A stretch of 64,000 nt of DNA from Metellina segmentata (Eukaryota; Arthropoda; Arachnida; Araneae; Tetragnathidae), in contig OX375872.1 of assembly GCA_947359465.1 (NCBI GenBank), positions 80,769,641 through 80,833,640 on the forward strand, given 5' to 3'. The notes beneath the pieces are model-generated. The model was not told the origin of the DNA and made no database searches. It was given only the letters and a program-made list of their open reading frames with translations. The position numbers and the translations under genes were made by a program. Positions 1 to 10,002 of the stretch are shown here, in pieces. The first letter of the stretch is position 1; the number at the start of each line of letters is the position of its first letter.

Positions 1-76
1 TATATTTGTTCTTAATTTGTTCGAAATGCGTTCCGCAAAGCTTGAAAATCTCAAGTAATAAACTGATCGTTGTTCA

Positions 77-165
77 AAAATACGAGGCGTTGTCCTTGGA
101 TATTTATTTCCCTTCGGGATTGATCCCGGACCGTTGCCAATAGCCCTTTGTGTAATTTCGATCCA
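77..165 (+). repeat. SINE-A fragment (3' body)
   Basis: Matches the 3' half of the SINE-A family defined by the copies at 43242, 49582 and 60309. The order is a block like ACGAGGTGTTGTCCTCGG, then CTTCGGGATTGATCCCGGAC, then a CCAATAGCCC block. The tRNA-like head is absent. Confidence 0.75.
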
Positions 166-469
166 AAAAATTGTTTTGTGCAATTTTTAATGTATTCGTA
201 CGCAAATTACTGATAGTTAATATTTCATTCTTCAAAATGCTACATACTTAATGTATTTAAGGGTTTTTTAAAAGGCTGAGTTTTTTTCGGAATAAATAGC
301 TTCTACCCGAGTTTGTGTCATCTTTTGTGCTTGCAGAACGTGTTATAATATATTTTATAAGCCAAACTCATTCACAAAATATTGTAGAAGATAAAATCTT
401 TAGCTGATAAAAATGCTTTTTAGGTTTGCAGGTACCCTTATTTTCATTTCATAAATGTCCTGTACAAAC

Positions 470-740
470 TTGTGCATCTAGTACATTGTCGTAAATATTT
501 TAATTTGGAGACCAGTACATTGATGTAAATGTTTAAACTTTATAGGCTGGTATATTGACGTAAATGTGTAAAGCAGCTAGTACAATGATGAAAATGTGTA
601 AACGCGTGTAGCTTGGATAATTGACGTAAGTGTTTACACTTGGTAGGTTAGTACATTGACCACAATGTTTTAAATTCTGCATCTAGAACATTGACATAAA
701 AGCGTAAACTTCTACAGACAGTACATTACCGAAATGTGTA
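470..740. repeat. Degenerate tandem array, ~45 bp unit
   Basis: About six imperfect copies of a unit built on CTAGTACATTGACGTAAATG followed by a TGTAAAC block. Copies differ by many substitutions and small indels, so the array is old. The flanks (166-469 and 741-1157) are plain AT-rich DNA in which I see no gene. Confidence 0.7.
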
Positions 741-1157
741 AACAAGATTAGCCCTAACTACATTTTATAGCCTAATTTTGCTTTTATCACGAAGACACGT
801 ATCAAACTGGGCTTGTCTCCATGTTCTTATTTTACCCTAAAAATAGGGCAAAATCTTTCCCTTAAACAAAAAACGACTCTCAAGTTCATTTCATGTTTAA
901 GGTGTTCTTTCATCCGAGTAGCACACATATTGCTTCCTTCATAGGTATGTGTGCCTCTCATAATATCAGACAGTTTTAAAAATATTCTTGTTTTAATAAA
1001 AAATGAAACAGCAAAATATGAGAAAAATATGCTTAAATTTAAGGATTGTATCTTCTCAATTTGAATTTGGTGAAAGGTCTCTCAATTTTTTAATTTGCAT
1101 CTTACGAGAAGTCGTTTAGTGGAGCACCAAAGTCATTATGTCTAAATGTGAAATTCA

Positions 1158-1246
1158 AGAAAAGTTTTACTTATCATATGTTATTATTTTTCGAATCCAT
1201 CTAGGCGAGTTAAGCAAAAGTGCGCTTTATTACATTCTGAGCTTTT
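1158..1246. repeat. Left copy of the 89-bp gap-edge repeat
   Basis: These 89 bases, starting AGAAAAGTTTTACTTATC and ending GAGCTTTT, recur without a visible difference at 1447-1535, directly after the N run. Two contig ends carrying the same sequence on either side of a gap is the pattern of an unmerged overlap rather than a biological repeat. Confidence 0.9.
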
Positions 1247-1446
1247 NNNNNNNNNNNNNNNNNNNNNNNNNNNNNNNNNNNNNNNNNNNNNNNNNNNNNN
1301 NNNNNNNNNNNNNNNNNNNNNNNNNNNNNNNNNNNNNNNNNNNNNNNNNNNNNNNNNNNNNNNNNNNNNNNNNNNNNNNNNNNNNNNNNNNNNNNNNNNN
1401 NNNNNNNNNNNNNNNNNNNNNNNNNNNNNNNNNNNNNNNNNNNNNN
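1247..1446. other. Assembly gap (200 N)
   Basis: Exactly 200 unknown bases, a round number typical of scaffolder padding, so the real gap length is not known. Reading frames that appear to cross it are artefacts. Both edges carry the same 89 bp, so the gap may have zero or negative length. Confidence 0.98.
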
Positions 1447-1535
1447 AGAAAAGTTTTACTTATCATATGTTATTATTTTTCGAATCCATCTAGGCGAGTT
1501 AAGCAAAAGTGCGCTTTATTACATTCTGAGCTTTT
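1447..1535. repeat. Right copy of the 89-bp gap-edge repeat
   Basis: Same sequence as 1158-1246. It continues into unique AT-rich DNA. Confidence 0.9.
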
Positions 1536-2502
1536 CTTTTAAGGTATCCGACTAGGTTCGGAACAATTTTTTTGAAAACGACTCTTAAATCACAATTTAA
1601 ACATTTTTCATACTAGATAATGTTTTGAAATGATGAAATAAAGCAAAAAATAATGTACCTACTCATTATTTTTTTTGTCAAATGGGCAAATTAAGGTAAA
1701 ATTGAATCAATATGGCTAACGCTTTGTATAACTTTCGATTAAATTAATTTTAATTTCCTTGCAGCACCATATATCTATGATATTAGTGACGACAATATAC
1801 TACAATCACAGAGATATATTGAAATGTTAAGAAGTATCGCTCGTTATATGTAGCTAAAATTTTAATTTTACAAAATGTCTACTTGTCGTTTAAATTAAAC
1901 AGCTATAAATTAAAAAGTATGCATTGTACAACTAAACATGTAGTATATTGTCATTACAACATATTAATAAGTACTAATATTTAATTTCGTAGAGATATCT
2001 CTGCAACCTTTTTGAGAAATCATGTTACGCGTGTGCAATATTTGCTTAAAATTGTGTTTTCTAAAAAAGCATTTAAAGTTTACCTTTGTGTTTTTTGCTA
2101 TTGCCAAATTCTTCACACAAATTCATCGAAATTTGATATTAAATGTTGAGGCTTGATTGTAGAAAATAATTTCAACAAATTTATGTTTAAAATTATTTTT
2201 ATTTTTGAAAAACTAGCGGAAAACCTCCCAATTTTCGGTCATTTCAATCGTACTTCCGGTTTCGATTTTTATCGTTCAGTCATACTGAAATTGCTATAAT
2301 TTTATTTCTATTTATCGTAGACTCAAAACAATTACAGATTCTGAAACTTGAAAAACTGGGCTTCAATATGAGAGAATAAAACAAATTTGAGAATTTTGGT
2401 CAAAATTACGTTTTAAACGTAGTTGGATACTCTAAAAGCATTTGTGTTATTAGCTATTTGTGGAATAGCTGTTGCTTTCATTTGACATCAGGTAGTTGAC
2501 TC
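1536..2502. other. AT-rich intergenic DNA, no gene seen
   Basis: No reading frame, RNA gene or transposon end is recognisable. About 2225-2450 resembles 16620-16848: both carry a TTCCGG..TTT stretch and end with TTTTGGTCAAAA, then TTTTAA, then GGATACT. This suggests one old dispersed repeat of unknown class. Confidence 0.6.
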
Positions 2503-2580
2503 AATGTCGCACTAGAGCAACACAATGGGCAATTGGTGATGGTCAAGATCAAAACCAAAGGGAAAGATCATAGCACAACT
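2503..2580 (-). repeat. SINE-A tail fragment
   Basis: Begins with GTCGCACTAGAGCAACACAA, the complement of the SINE-A 3' end, and runs into the GGGAAAGATC block. Only the 3' end is present, as in a 5'-truncated retroposon. Confidence 0.75.
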
Positions 2581-2639
2581 TAAGAACTGGTTTAACCGGC
2601 TCTCAGATCTAGATACGACACACCGTCTGTTTAAACGTC

Positions 2640-2910
2640 TCCTCCCATATACTCCCATCCTGGATGACTGTCACTTGCACGTAATCCAGATACAGCCTTC
2701 TAAAATGTTTACCTAACCCACCATTCAGATACGGTCCTCCGAAAACCTTTTCCCCTTTCCATCAGTCATATACGGTCCTCTGAAAAGGTTTACTCTGCCC
2801 GTCGGCCAATTACACCCCTCCGAAAGGGTTTTCTCTACCTTAAAAAGAGGCTTTCCCTGTTCAACGATCATATGTTGTCCCCCAAATAGGTCTACCTGGT
2901 CAGCATACTA
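2640..2910. repeat. Imperfect ~55-60 bp minisatellite (left part)
   Basis: Repeated phrases AGATACGGTCCTCCGAAAA, ATACGGTCCTCTGAAAAGG and ATTACACCCCTCCGAAAGGG recur every 55-60 bp. The array resumes at 4113 with TATACGGCCCTTCAAATAGG, so the Tc1 element between 2911 and 4112 inserted into it. Confidence 0.75.
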
Positions 2911-4112
2911 CACTGACGAGCCAAAATATTATGACCATCCCGAAAATTTTCAATCAACTCGTCTGGATGACGTGGAAGGTACGTGATTAACTGAGAATGG
3001 TATTTTAACTGCTTCTAGAGAAGGTAAGTAATCATTCTTGCCCTTATTTTTGCGAGTGATGGTAAAGGCTGCTGATTTAAGCGAATTTGATAGAGGGCAG
3101 ATCGTAATGGCCCGAAGACTCGGAACGAGTATCACCGAAACTGCACGATTGGTAGGTTGTTCACGGTATGTCTTTGTTAGTATTCATGCAAAGGGGATAA
3201 ATGACGATGACACCAGCAGTAAACACCAAGGTGTTGGTCGTCCACACGTCATCAAAGAAAAAGGACGTCGGAGACTGTCCCGCTTTGTAAAGCAAAATCG
3301 GTGCGAGAGAGTGGCTCAGCTGACAGCCCAATACAATGCAGGTTCAAGCGCCAGTGTTTCGGAACACACAGTTCAGCGAACACTGTTGGACTGTGCAGCA
3401 GACGTCCCACTAGTGTGCCTCTGTTGACCAAACATCACTTACGCCTACAGTGGGCCCGAGAACATTGAGACTGGACCATGGATGAGTGGAAGAGAGTTGC
3501 CTGGTCAGATGAATCCCGATTTCTCATTCATCAAGTCGATGGTCGTGTCGCCGTCTGCCATGCAAACAGTTACTCCCCTCTTGTACAGCAGGTAATACAC
3601 AGGCTGGTGGTGGCGGTATTATGCTTTGGGGGACGTTCGTTCTCATGGGCGACTCTGGGACCTGTAGTTGTGGTAGAATAGACCATGAACGCTGCGAACT
3701 GTCTGAACATCATTGCGGATCAGTTGCACCCTTACATGGCGTCTGTCTTCCCAACTGGAAATGGAATCTTCCAGCAGGGCAACGCCCCATGTCACAAGGC
3801 TGGGATTGTGTTAGAGTGGTTCGAGGAGCATACTGCTGAATTCCACTTAATGTCTTGGCCACCTAACTCGCCGGATCTTAATCTGATAATGCATATTTGG
3901 TGTGTCATGGAGTGGCAGCTCAGAGCTCAAACACCACCATGTCCGAGTATCTCGACTTTGTGTAACCACTTCTTAGACATTTGGTACAACCTATCTCCAG
4001 TCATGTACCAAGAACTTGTGGCATCTATGCCCAGGCGAGTTGCAGCTGTTTTGCAGGCCAAAGGAGGCGCAACACATCATTGAGTAAGTGGTCATATGTC
4101 GGCTCTTCAGTG
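2911..4112 (+). mobile_element. Tc1/mariner element with TIRs, decayed
   Basis: The 1202-bp element has inverted ends: CACTGACGAGCC on the left and, read from the other strand, CACTGAAGAGCC on the right, followed on both sides by a TATGACCA block. TA lies at 2909-2910 and 4113-4114, the Tc1/mariner target. It carries one decayed transposase gene in the plus orientation. It sits inside a minisatellite that continues on both sides. Confidence 0.93.
3059..4083 (+). pseudogene. Tc1-type transposase pseudogene
   Basis: Tc1 transposases bind the element's inverted ends through paired helix-turn-helix domains and cut with a DD(34)E catalytic triad. Here the N-terminus ([20 protein letters not shown]) and the HTH part continue to about 3400. 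Reading then needs a frame change near 3390, a stop at an expected CGA (TGA near 3466), and another frame change near 3640. The catalytic region is recognisable: WSDES keeps the first Asp. The usual QDNAPCH reads QGNAPCH and the usual NPIEHIW reads NLIMHIW, so the second Asp and the Glu are both lost. The end reads MPRRVAAVLQAKGGATHH, a normal Tc1 C-terminus. I chose the ATG at 3059 because family proteins start there, although an upstream in-frame ATG exists at 3038. The protein is certainly inactive. Confidence 0.93.
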
Positions 4113-4165
4113 TATATACGGCCCTTCAAATAGGTTCACCCTACCCTTAGACCAGATATTCTTAC
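4113..4165. repeat. Minisatellite (right part)
   Basis: Continuation of the 2640-2910 array beyond the Tc1 insertion, about one unit long. Confidence 0.6.
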
Positions 4166-4224
4166 TCGTTCATAAAAAACATATGTTTAAACTAGTAAAA
4201 AATCAGTTAGACCTATTCGCAAAT

Positions 4225-5060
4225 ATCTAAGTAGAACGATTGCAGCAGCCTCGTTATATTACTGAAGGAAAGGACAGACATCTTGTGAACATGGCTATTA
4301 AGCATCGTACAGCAACATTGAGAACCCTAGCTCAAGAATTAGTGTGTTGCACAACAAACTGTGTCAGTACGTACAATTTAACGTCGTCTGCAGCATAGGG
4401 GAATTTTTTCAAGCCATCTCTATTGTTACAACTACCTTTTACTCCATACCAGAAACATCAGCAGCTGCAATGGTGGGTAGAACATCACACATAGACAAAC
4501 GAATTGCATGATACCTTTTCAGATGAATCTTGATTCTGTCTTTAGCACCAAGATGGTCGCATCCGAGTCCGGCTGAAACAGGCTGCATAACTCTTGTATT
4601 ACGCATCGTCATAACAGTTCGTCTTCTTGCGTTATAGTATGAGATGTCATTAGATTCTACATCAGCGCCCTCCTAGTGCGCATTGTTAGTACATTCGACA
4701 ACTATTAATTCTCTTTAGTTTTGGAGTCTGTCGTCTTTCCTTTATCTTCAGATCTTGTCAACGGCCACATTTCAACAGGGTAATGGGCGAACGTGCATGG
4801 CATGCAACTTACAACCTCAATACCTTTGATATCCAATAGGTTTCATTTTTTCCATGGCCTGCTCATTCACCAGATCTGTTGCCCATCGGACACATCTGGT
4901 CGATTATCGTCCAACGACTGGCACTTCACATATCACCCAAGTCTATGTCAGATGACTTTTGACAGCATATGGAAGGCAGAATGGACTGACATTTCCCAAA
5001 CACACGATATTGCTGCACATGAGGCGGCTACACAAAGTACTGATATCTTCGTGTTCTGCA
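4225..5060 (+). pseudogene. Second, older Tc1-like transposase remnant
   Basis: Translated pieces in shifting frames follow the order of a Tc1 transposase. EGKDRHLVNMAIKHRTATLR (about 4265-4330) matches the second HTH region. QLQWWVEHHT, then FSDES, then QDGRIRV (about 4465-4575) match the first catalytic block. WPAHSPDLLPIGHIW (about 4855-4900) matches the block carrying the last acidic residue, where the usual Glu is Gly. Stops and frameshifts are frequent. I found no convincing inverted ends. It is a different family from the element just upstream, with far more decay. Confidence 0.8.
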
Positions 5061-5340
5061 AGTCGAAAGGAGCTGTAATATCAACCATATCATCTCTTAT
5101 GCCTTATAATATTTATTGCATTTTAAATCGCCAGCAGTTGTAAGAATAAAGAAATACAACTTCTGTTAAACAGTTAGCTCGATTACTGAAACAAAGGAAC
5201 TGAAAAGATTATTTTTAAATATTTTCTCTGTGTATGAAAAGTCAGCTCATTTGGAGAATCAAAATGACTCCATTAAATAAAGTGATAGGTATTTGAATTT
5301 AATTTAATTCAATAATTTTGTATTTAATTTTACGAACTAC

Positions 5341-5630
5341 TGTAGCAACACAACGGGTGATTGGTGACGGTCAGGGATCAAACCTGAAGGGAAATATCCC
5401 AGGACACCACTAAATATTGAACCACGATCAGATGACGAGGTCAACACCTGAGCTGCCATCCCACACTCCAGAATTCCACACCACGGTAATGTAAGGACAT
5501 TTCAAGACACGACAGATTTAACATGCACCAGCCCCCTTGTAACGAGGATTTTTGGTTGGATTCAAACTCGCAACCCTCCGGTTGATAATCCGTACTTTTC
5601 CAACCGGGCTACAGCGGGCCCCATGACAGT
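5341..5630 (-). repeat. SINE-A, near full length
   Basis: Read on the minus strand: head with CCCGGTTGGAAAAGTACGG and a B-box-like block (GGTTGCGAGTTTGAATCC), then the shared body, then the tail at 5341. The copy is diverged and has small indels. Confidence 0.85.
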
Positions 5631-6275
5631 AAGATACGACAGACCTCACAAAGACAATGTCATGCACGTACAACTTGTGCCCCTGCAACTACATGCGAAT
5701 ATATACAAGTCGTATTTTTATTTCTTCAAATACAATAGTTGGAAAAGTTCCATCAAAAGAAAAGCATAAAACTATTGTTCCAAAATGCATTAGACTGATT
5801 TAGAATTGTTATAATACCGAAGGGGTTACCGATGGATCATCTTCTAAGATAAAACGTTCAGCTTGCAAGATTCTCGGATATTGAGTTATTGAAGATGCAT
5901 AAATTTAATGAAAAACGTTTCGATATAAGCTAGCATAGTTATCTTTTTTGTTTCATACTGGTTGAAACGCTTTCCTGTCTCCACTTTCTTTAAGAGGACG
6001 AGGATAAAATCCACTTAAACAAACAAGATGTAAAATTTCCAATCCATTTCAAATTATTTGCAACAAAACTGGGAGCTTCCGTGACTTGGTGTGATTATCG
6101 TTCACAACGTTGGAGTCCTGTGCGCTATAAGAGGTTGCGGATTCGATTCCTATATGTTAGTCTAGATCATGGGTCGGTGAACTGCGTCTTGCGAGCAATA
6201 TGCTTCGGTTTGGTTACATACATGTGTGGTTCTGAATTAAAATTAAAAATAAAACTATCACTTTAGTTTATTGAA
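5631..6275. other. No gene seen; possible B-box relic
   Basis: AT-rich DNA. Around 6130-6150 a GGTTGCGGATTCGATTCC block resembles a pol III B box, but I cannot place it in either SINE family, and no cloverleaf folds around it. Confidence 0.4.
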
Positions 6276-6540
6276 TTTTAGCAATCGGAGGATTGCGAGT
6301 CCGAATTGAACCATAGACCGCTGTGTATAAGGGGGGCCTGGTGTACGTTAAATCTGCCGTGACCTCAAATATCATCAAACTGTCGTGGTGTGGAAATTTG
6401 GAGATTAGTGTGCCAACTAAGATGTTGTTCTCGTTATCTGACAGTGGTTCAAAATTACGAAGCGTTATCTTCGAATATTTCTCTGCGGGTTTGATCCCGG
6501 AACGTCGCCAATAGCCCGTTGTTCTGCTCCAGGGAAAAGT
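6276..6540 (+). repeat. SINE-A, truncated head
   Basis: Starts inside the tRNA-like head (GCAATCGGAGGATTGCGAGT) and runs through the TGGTGTGGAAATTTGGAGA body to CGTCGCCAATAGCCCGTTGT. The tail after 6535 is degraded. Confidence 0.85.
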
Positions 6541-6599
6541 TGACAGAAATACTTAGTTACCTCAGTTCTGAGCTGTACTTGGGTCACCCTCCCAAGTAC

Positions 6600-6830
6600 T
6601 GGTCACGACTGTGAGTCCTCAACTTTGGTTGATCGGCTGGACACCGCTCCCATGCGCACGTCAGTTAACCACGTCCGAGATCTACAGCTGAGCTGGCGAC
6701 ATTCTTGCAGCAGGAATGGACAAAAATACCCATAGCTGTGTATCAAATCCTTGTTGAAAGTATGTCCAGAAGGGTTGCTCGTGCAATTGCAGCACGTGGG
6801 AAACCATCCCTCTATTAAAGCATGTATTCT
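6600..6830 (+). pseudogene. Tc1 transposase C-terminal fragment
   Basis: In one frame the DNA reads AELATFLQQEWTKIPIAVYQ and then ILVESMSRRVARAIAARGKP followed by SLY and a stop near 6818. This is the C-terminus of Tc1 transposases, where (M/L)PRRV and A.GG.T.Y are conserved. The catalytic domain and both inverted ends are missing. It is a separate insertion from the Tc1 elements at 2911 and 4225, and its frame is unusually clean over about 50 codons. Confidence 0.85.
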
Positions 6831-7035
6831 TTCCCTTATACTATCACCTCTTGCTGTCCAGTCCATTATTGTAGGGTAGTGTATATATATACCAGCAACA
6901 GGTAATCAACTAAATGACATGAAAAACATTTTTGGGGGCATGGATGTCAGTCAAGATGTGTGCTGCTAAGTCATATGGCTCCAGGTTCAAGTAAATACTC
7001 CACATTTACGTTTAGTCTCGGTGGGACGGTCGGAC

Positions 7036-7278
7036 GGTAGGTCGGTATTTTTATTACGTCGCACAGAACAAACACAACGGGCTATTGGCGACCTCTTAAT
7101 AAGCACCCTACTCTCCAAATTTTCCCACCACGCCAATTTGCAACAATTACAGGCCACGACAAATTTAACGTGCCCCAGACTCCTTTGTACACGATGGTCT
7201 ATGGTTGGATTTGAATTCGCAACCCTCCGGTTGCTAATCTGCTGCTCTTCCAACCGGGCTACCACAGCCACCTGTGGG
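7036..7278 (-). repeat. SINE-A, internally deleted
   Basis: Carries the tail (TAGGTCGGTATTTTTATTAC), lacks the central ATTACGAGGTGTTGTCC part, and regains the body and head (CAACCCTCCGGTTGCTAATC) to 7275. Confidence 0.85.
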
Positions 7279-7482
7279 AAGGAGCAATATGATTTGCAAA
7301 GAGTCCTATTAAAGCTGTGATTCATGCTTAATTAGCTGTGATTAAATCTTAAATTACTGTGAACTTTTCACAGTTACATCATACGTTGGAATGTTTAGCA
7401 ATTATTCGTTAGGAACCTGAAGTAATTTTACGAAAAATTGACTCAAAAAGAGACGTTGGGAAGTTCCTAGTTATATGATGTC

Positions 7483-7765
7483 ACACTGTAGCAACGCAGC
7501 GGACTAATGGTGACGGTTCGGGATCAATCCTAAAGTGAAAATTCGAAGACAACATCTTGTTGAAGTCAATTTTGATCCACGGTCAGTTGATGAGGACAAC
7601 ACTTGACCTGGCACTTCATTTTCCAAACTTTCACATCACGACATCATAAGATTATTTGAAGGCACGACAGATTTAACGTGCAACAGCCATCACGCACGCG
7701 GCTGTCTTTGGACGGATTGAGTTTCGTACTCGTAACATTCCGGTTTCTAATTCTTTGTTCAGTCA
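7483..7765 (-). repeat. SINE-A, diverged full-length-like copy
   Basis: Tail at 7483 (GTAGCAACGCAGCGGAC), body with GATCAATCC and CACGGTCAG, and head near 7720-7760 with the B-box-like TCGTACTCGTAACATTCCGG. One of four SINE pieces in a row on the same strand. Confidence 0.8.
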
Positions 7766-7799
7766 AACTAAAAAGTGAAAGTGAAAAGTAAATTTCAAT

Positions 7800-8094
7800 T
7801 AACGTCGTTCTAGAACAACACAAAGGGGCTATTGACGACGGTAAGGTATATATCCCCTAAGGGAAAGAACCGAGGACAATACCACGTAATTTTTAACCAC
7901 TGTCAGATGACGAGGCAACACACACTCTCTAACTTCTACACCAACCCAACGTGAGGAATTTCGGCCACGACAGATTTAAGGTGCATCAGCCACCTCTACA
8001 CAATACGCTTTCAAACATACATCATTGACCTGAATTCGAACCAGTAACCACCCGATCTCGAGACTAACACCTTAACCACCAGACCGTTTCCATC
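7800..8094 (-). repeat. SINE-A with the alternative tRNA-like head
   Basis: The body and tail are SINE-A. On the minus strand the head reads GGTGGTTAAGGTGTTAGTCT followed by ACTGGTTCGAATTC, which are A-box and B-box patterns different from the usual CCCGGTTGGAAGAG head. The copy at 60309 has the same head. Confidence 0.82.
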
Positions 8095-8164
8095 CCAGTG
8101 GGAAAGAGCCGAGAACAACTCCTCATAATTTTGTACTACGGTCAGATGATGATAACAACACCTG
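8095..8164 (-). repeat. SINE-A fragment abutting the minisatellite
   Basis: Contains GGGAAAGAGCCGAGAACAAC, then TACGGTCAGATGATG, the middle of SINE-A. It ends exactly where the 22-bp repeat begins. Confidence 0.7.
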
Positions 8165-8410
8165 AAAGAGAAAGAGATGCTTATGGGAAGAGAAAGAGAT
8201 GCTTATGGAAAGAGAAAGAGATGCTTATGGAAAGAGAAAGAGATGCTTATGGAAAGAGAAAAAGATGCTTATGGAAAGAGAAAGAGATGCTTATGGAAAG
8301 AGAAAGAGATGCTTATGGAAAGAGAAAGAGATGCTTATGGAAAGAGAAGGAGATGCTTATGGAAAGAGAAAGAGATGCTTATGGAAAGAGAAAGATATGC
8401 TTATGGAAAG
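8165..8410. repeat. 22-bp minisatellite, ~11 copies
   Basis: The unit AGATGCTTATGGAAAGAGAAAG recurs about eleven times with one or two substitutions (GGGAAG, AAAAAG, AAGGAG, AAGATA variants). The unit is not a multiple of three and contains no stop in any plus frame, so three overlapping open frames of 99-116 codons appear. These are by-products and not genes. Confidence 0.97.
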
Positions 8411-8539
8411 CAATGGGGGACACTTTTTCATATTAAAACATGGTGTATGTTTACTTGGCCACATGTTATCTTATTTTTACAGATTAGCAATCTCTTGACA
8501 AATTGTTTCGGCGGGACATTTATTTGAAAGCATTCTGCG

Positions 8540-9010
8540 TTTTTACCACAATTTCCATCTCCGGGCTCTTGGCTATTCGCAAGCTAACGACATCGATACC
8601 ATCGTAGATTGTAATTACGGGAAAATCGATGTTTACTTCATTAAGCAACTAGGTGTGCAATGAACGCGGCAAAAAAGGATCGGGGTTGGCCACGCCGTGG
8701 GGTTCGCCGGCGCGGATTCCCACCGAGTGAAGCGACGGGACCAATTGTTGCGCCCAAAAACGCCGAGGGAGAACAGATGATATGTTGGTCTTAATTCCTG
8801 GAGTTTCTCGATAACATCCAGTGACACTTCCCGCTTTTTTGCATGAATAATCGCTGTAAAATTGAATTCGCACTCGGAGGGTAGAGTCGCATTCCCAGGA
8901 CTTGACAGCGTTGCGAATGAACTTAGCGTTATCGATTTCCGTTCAGATTCGGACGTTAGTCGATGCGGTAGAGAAACTTACATAATTCGTAAACTTCCAG
9001 TTGCGTTGAG
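8540..9010. other. CpG-rich single-copy island, possible regulatory DNA
   Basis: Strikingly GC- and CpG-richer than its surroundings, especially 8660-8770 (CACGCCGTGG, TCGCCGGCGCGG, GCGCCC). No transposon ends, SINE blocks or tandem structure. No reading frame looks like a protein. It contains homeodomain-type cores (TAATTA at 8612) and several ATCGAT sites. It could be an enhancer, an unannotated 5' exon, or an old element I do not recognise. Confidence 0.4.
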
Positions 9011-9344
9011 GTAAAAAAAATGCCCCTTCAGCTGTTTCTGCTAATTTTGTTTCGATTAATATTAAGGACGATCGATGCGTATTACGGCAACAACAATTCC
9101 ATTTGCTCGGAGATTAAACAACAAAGAAAAAACAGTTGATATAGTTGTTACAAAAATCGGTATTTGAGGTAATAGTAGTAGGTAGGGTTCTTTGGCACAA
9201 GAGTCCTATCAGGTGAAGCTGCGTTAAATATAATTAATTAAATAAACACACACACAAGGAAAGTTCTTCTGGCATATAAGATAGGTACGTAGGTATTTAA
9301 TTGCCTACGTACCTTAAGAAATATATCAGTAATGGTAATGGTAA

Positions 9345-9390
9345 TTTTAGTTAACGTCGTACTAGAGCAACATAACGGGCTATTGACGAC
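9345..9390 (-). repeat. SINE-A tail fragment
   Basis: GTTAACGTCGTACTAGAGCA followed by ACGGGCTATTGACGAC, the 3' end only. It lies immediately outside the left arm of the inverted repeat. Confidence 0.75.
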
Positions 9391-9689
9391 AAGAAATATA
9401 TCAGAGAAAACTATAAGGGTTAAAATACAGATCAAAGGATAAAATCTTTCTTTCAAATTCAAAGCTTCAAGGATAGTGAGATTCATATAGGAGTTATAGC
9501 ATTGAAATTTCACTATATCCATTTGTATTCATAACAGAATACTTTTAAGATAAATTAATTTTATAGAATATGCACAGGGGGTCTTACACTGTTGTATTTT
9601 TGTACAAAAGATCTTTCGTTAGAAAATAAATAAATAAATATATATATATATATATATATATAACTAAATTAAATATAATCAAGAAACTA
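9391..9689 (+). repeat. Left arm of large inverted repeat
   Basis: Starts AAGAAATATATCAGAGAAAA and ends AAGAAACTA. The same sequence, diverged by scattered substitutions, is found in reverse complement at 10003-10266. Shared landmarks include AATATGCACAGGGGGTC and CATTTGTATTCATA. The left arm contains a (TA)n run near 9638-9661 that the right arm lacks. Confidence 0.88.
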
Positions 9690-9740
9690 CAAGGAAACAC
9701 AAGGAAAATTTTACTGGTACGTAAGATAGGTACGTAGATA

Positions 9741-9871
9741 TTTAATTAACGTCGCACTGGAGCAACACAACGTACTATTGGTAACAGTCTGAGATCAATA
9801 CCGAGGGGAAATATCCGACGACAACACCAAGTAATTTTGAACCACAGTTAAGAGACGAGGTCACATCCGAG
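9741..9871 (-). repeat. SINE-A 3' fragment in the inverted-repeat loop
   Basis: AATTAACGTCGCACTGGAGC through GAGACGAGGTCACATCCGAG. The 5' half is missing. Confidence 0.8.
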
Positions 9872-9948
9872 CTTGGAACAGACGAGAGAGAAATGCACCA
9901 AGAGAGGAGTCGGACCTGTGCTGCCTCTATCTCGCAAGTTGTAAAACA
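9872..9948 (-). repeat. SINE-B fragment
   Basis: GACGAGAGAGAAATGCACC, then a GGAC.TGTGCTGCCTCTA block, then TCGCAAGTTGTAAA resemble the head-proximal part of SINE-B seen at 15670 and 20845. Confidence 0.5.
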
Positions 9949-10002
9949 TTGACATCTTTCAAATCGAGAAAATAAGTATTTTATTGCCATAAGAAATTAC
10001 AC

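Noticed and set aside
1138..1542. 134-codon open frame
   Set aside because: Runs through the 200-N gap and two copies of the gap-edge repeat. Artefact.
6603..6866. 87-codon minus-strand frame
   Set aside because: Shadow of the Tc1 C-terminal fragment, which reads on the plus strand.
8098..8527. Three overlapping repeat-rich frames (99-116 codons)
   Set aside because: Produced by a 22-bp minisatellite with no stop in any plus frame. No start context or homology.
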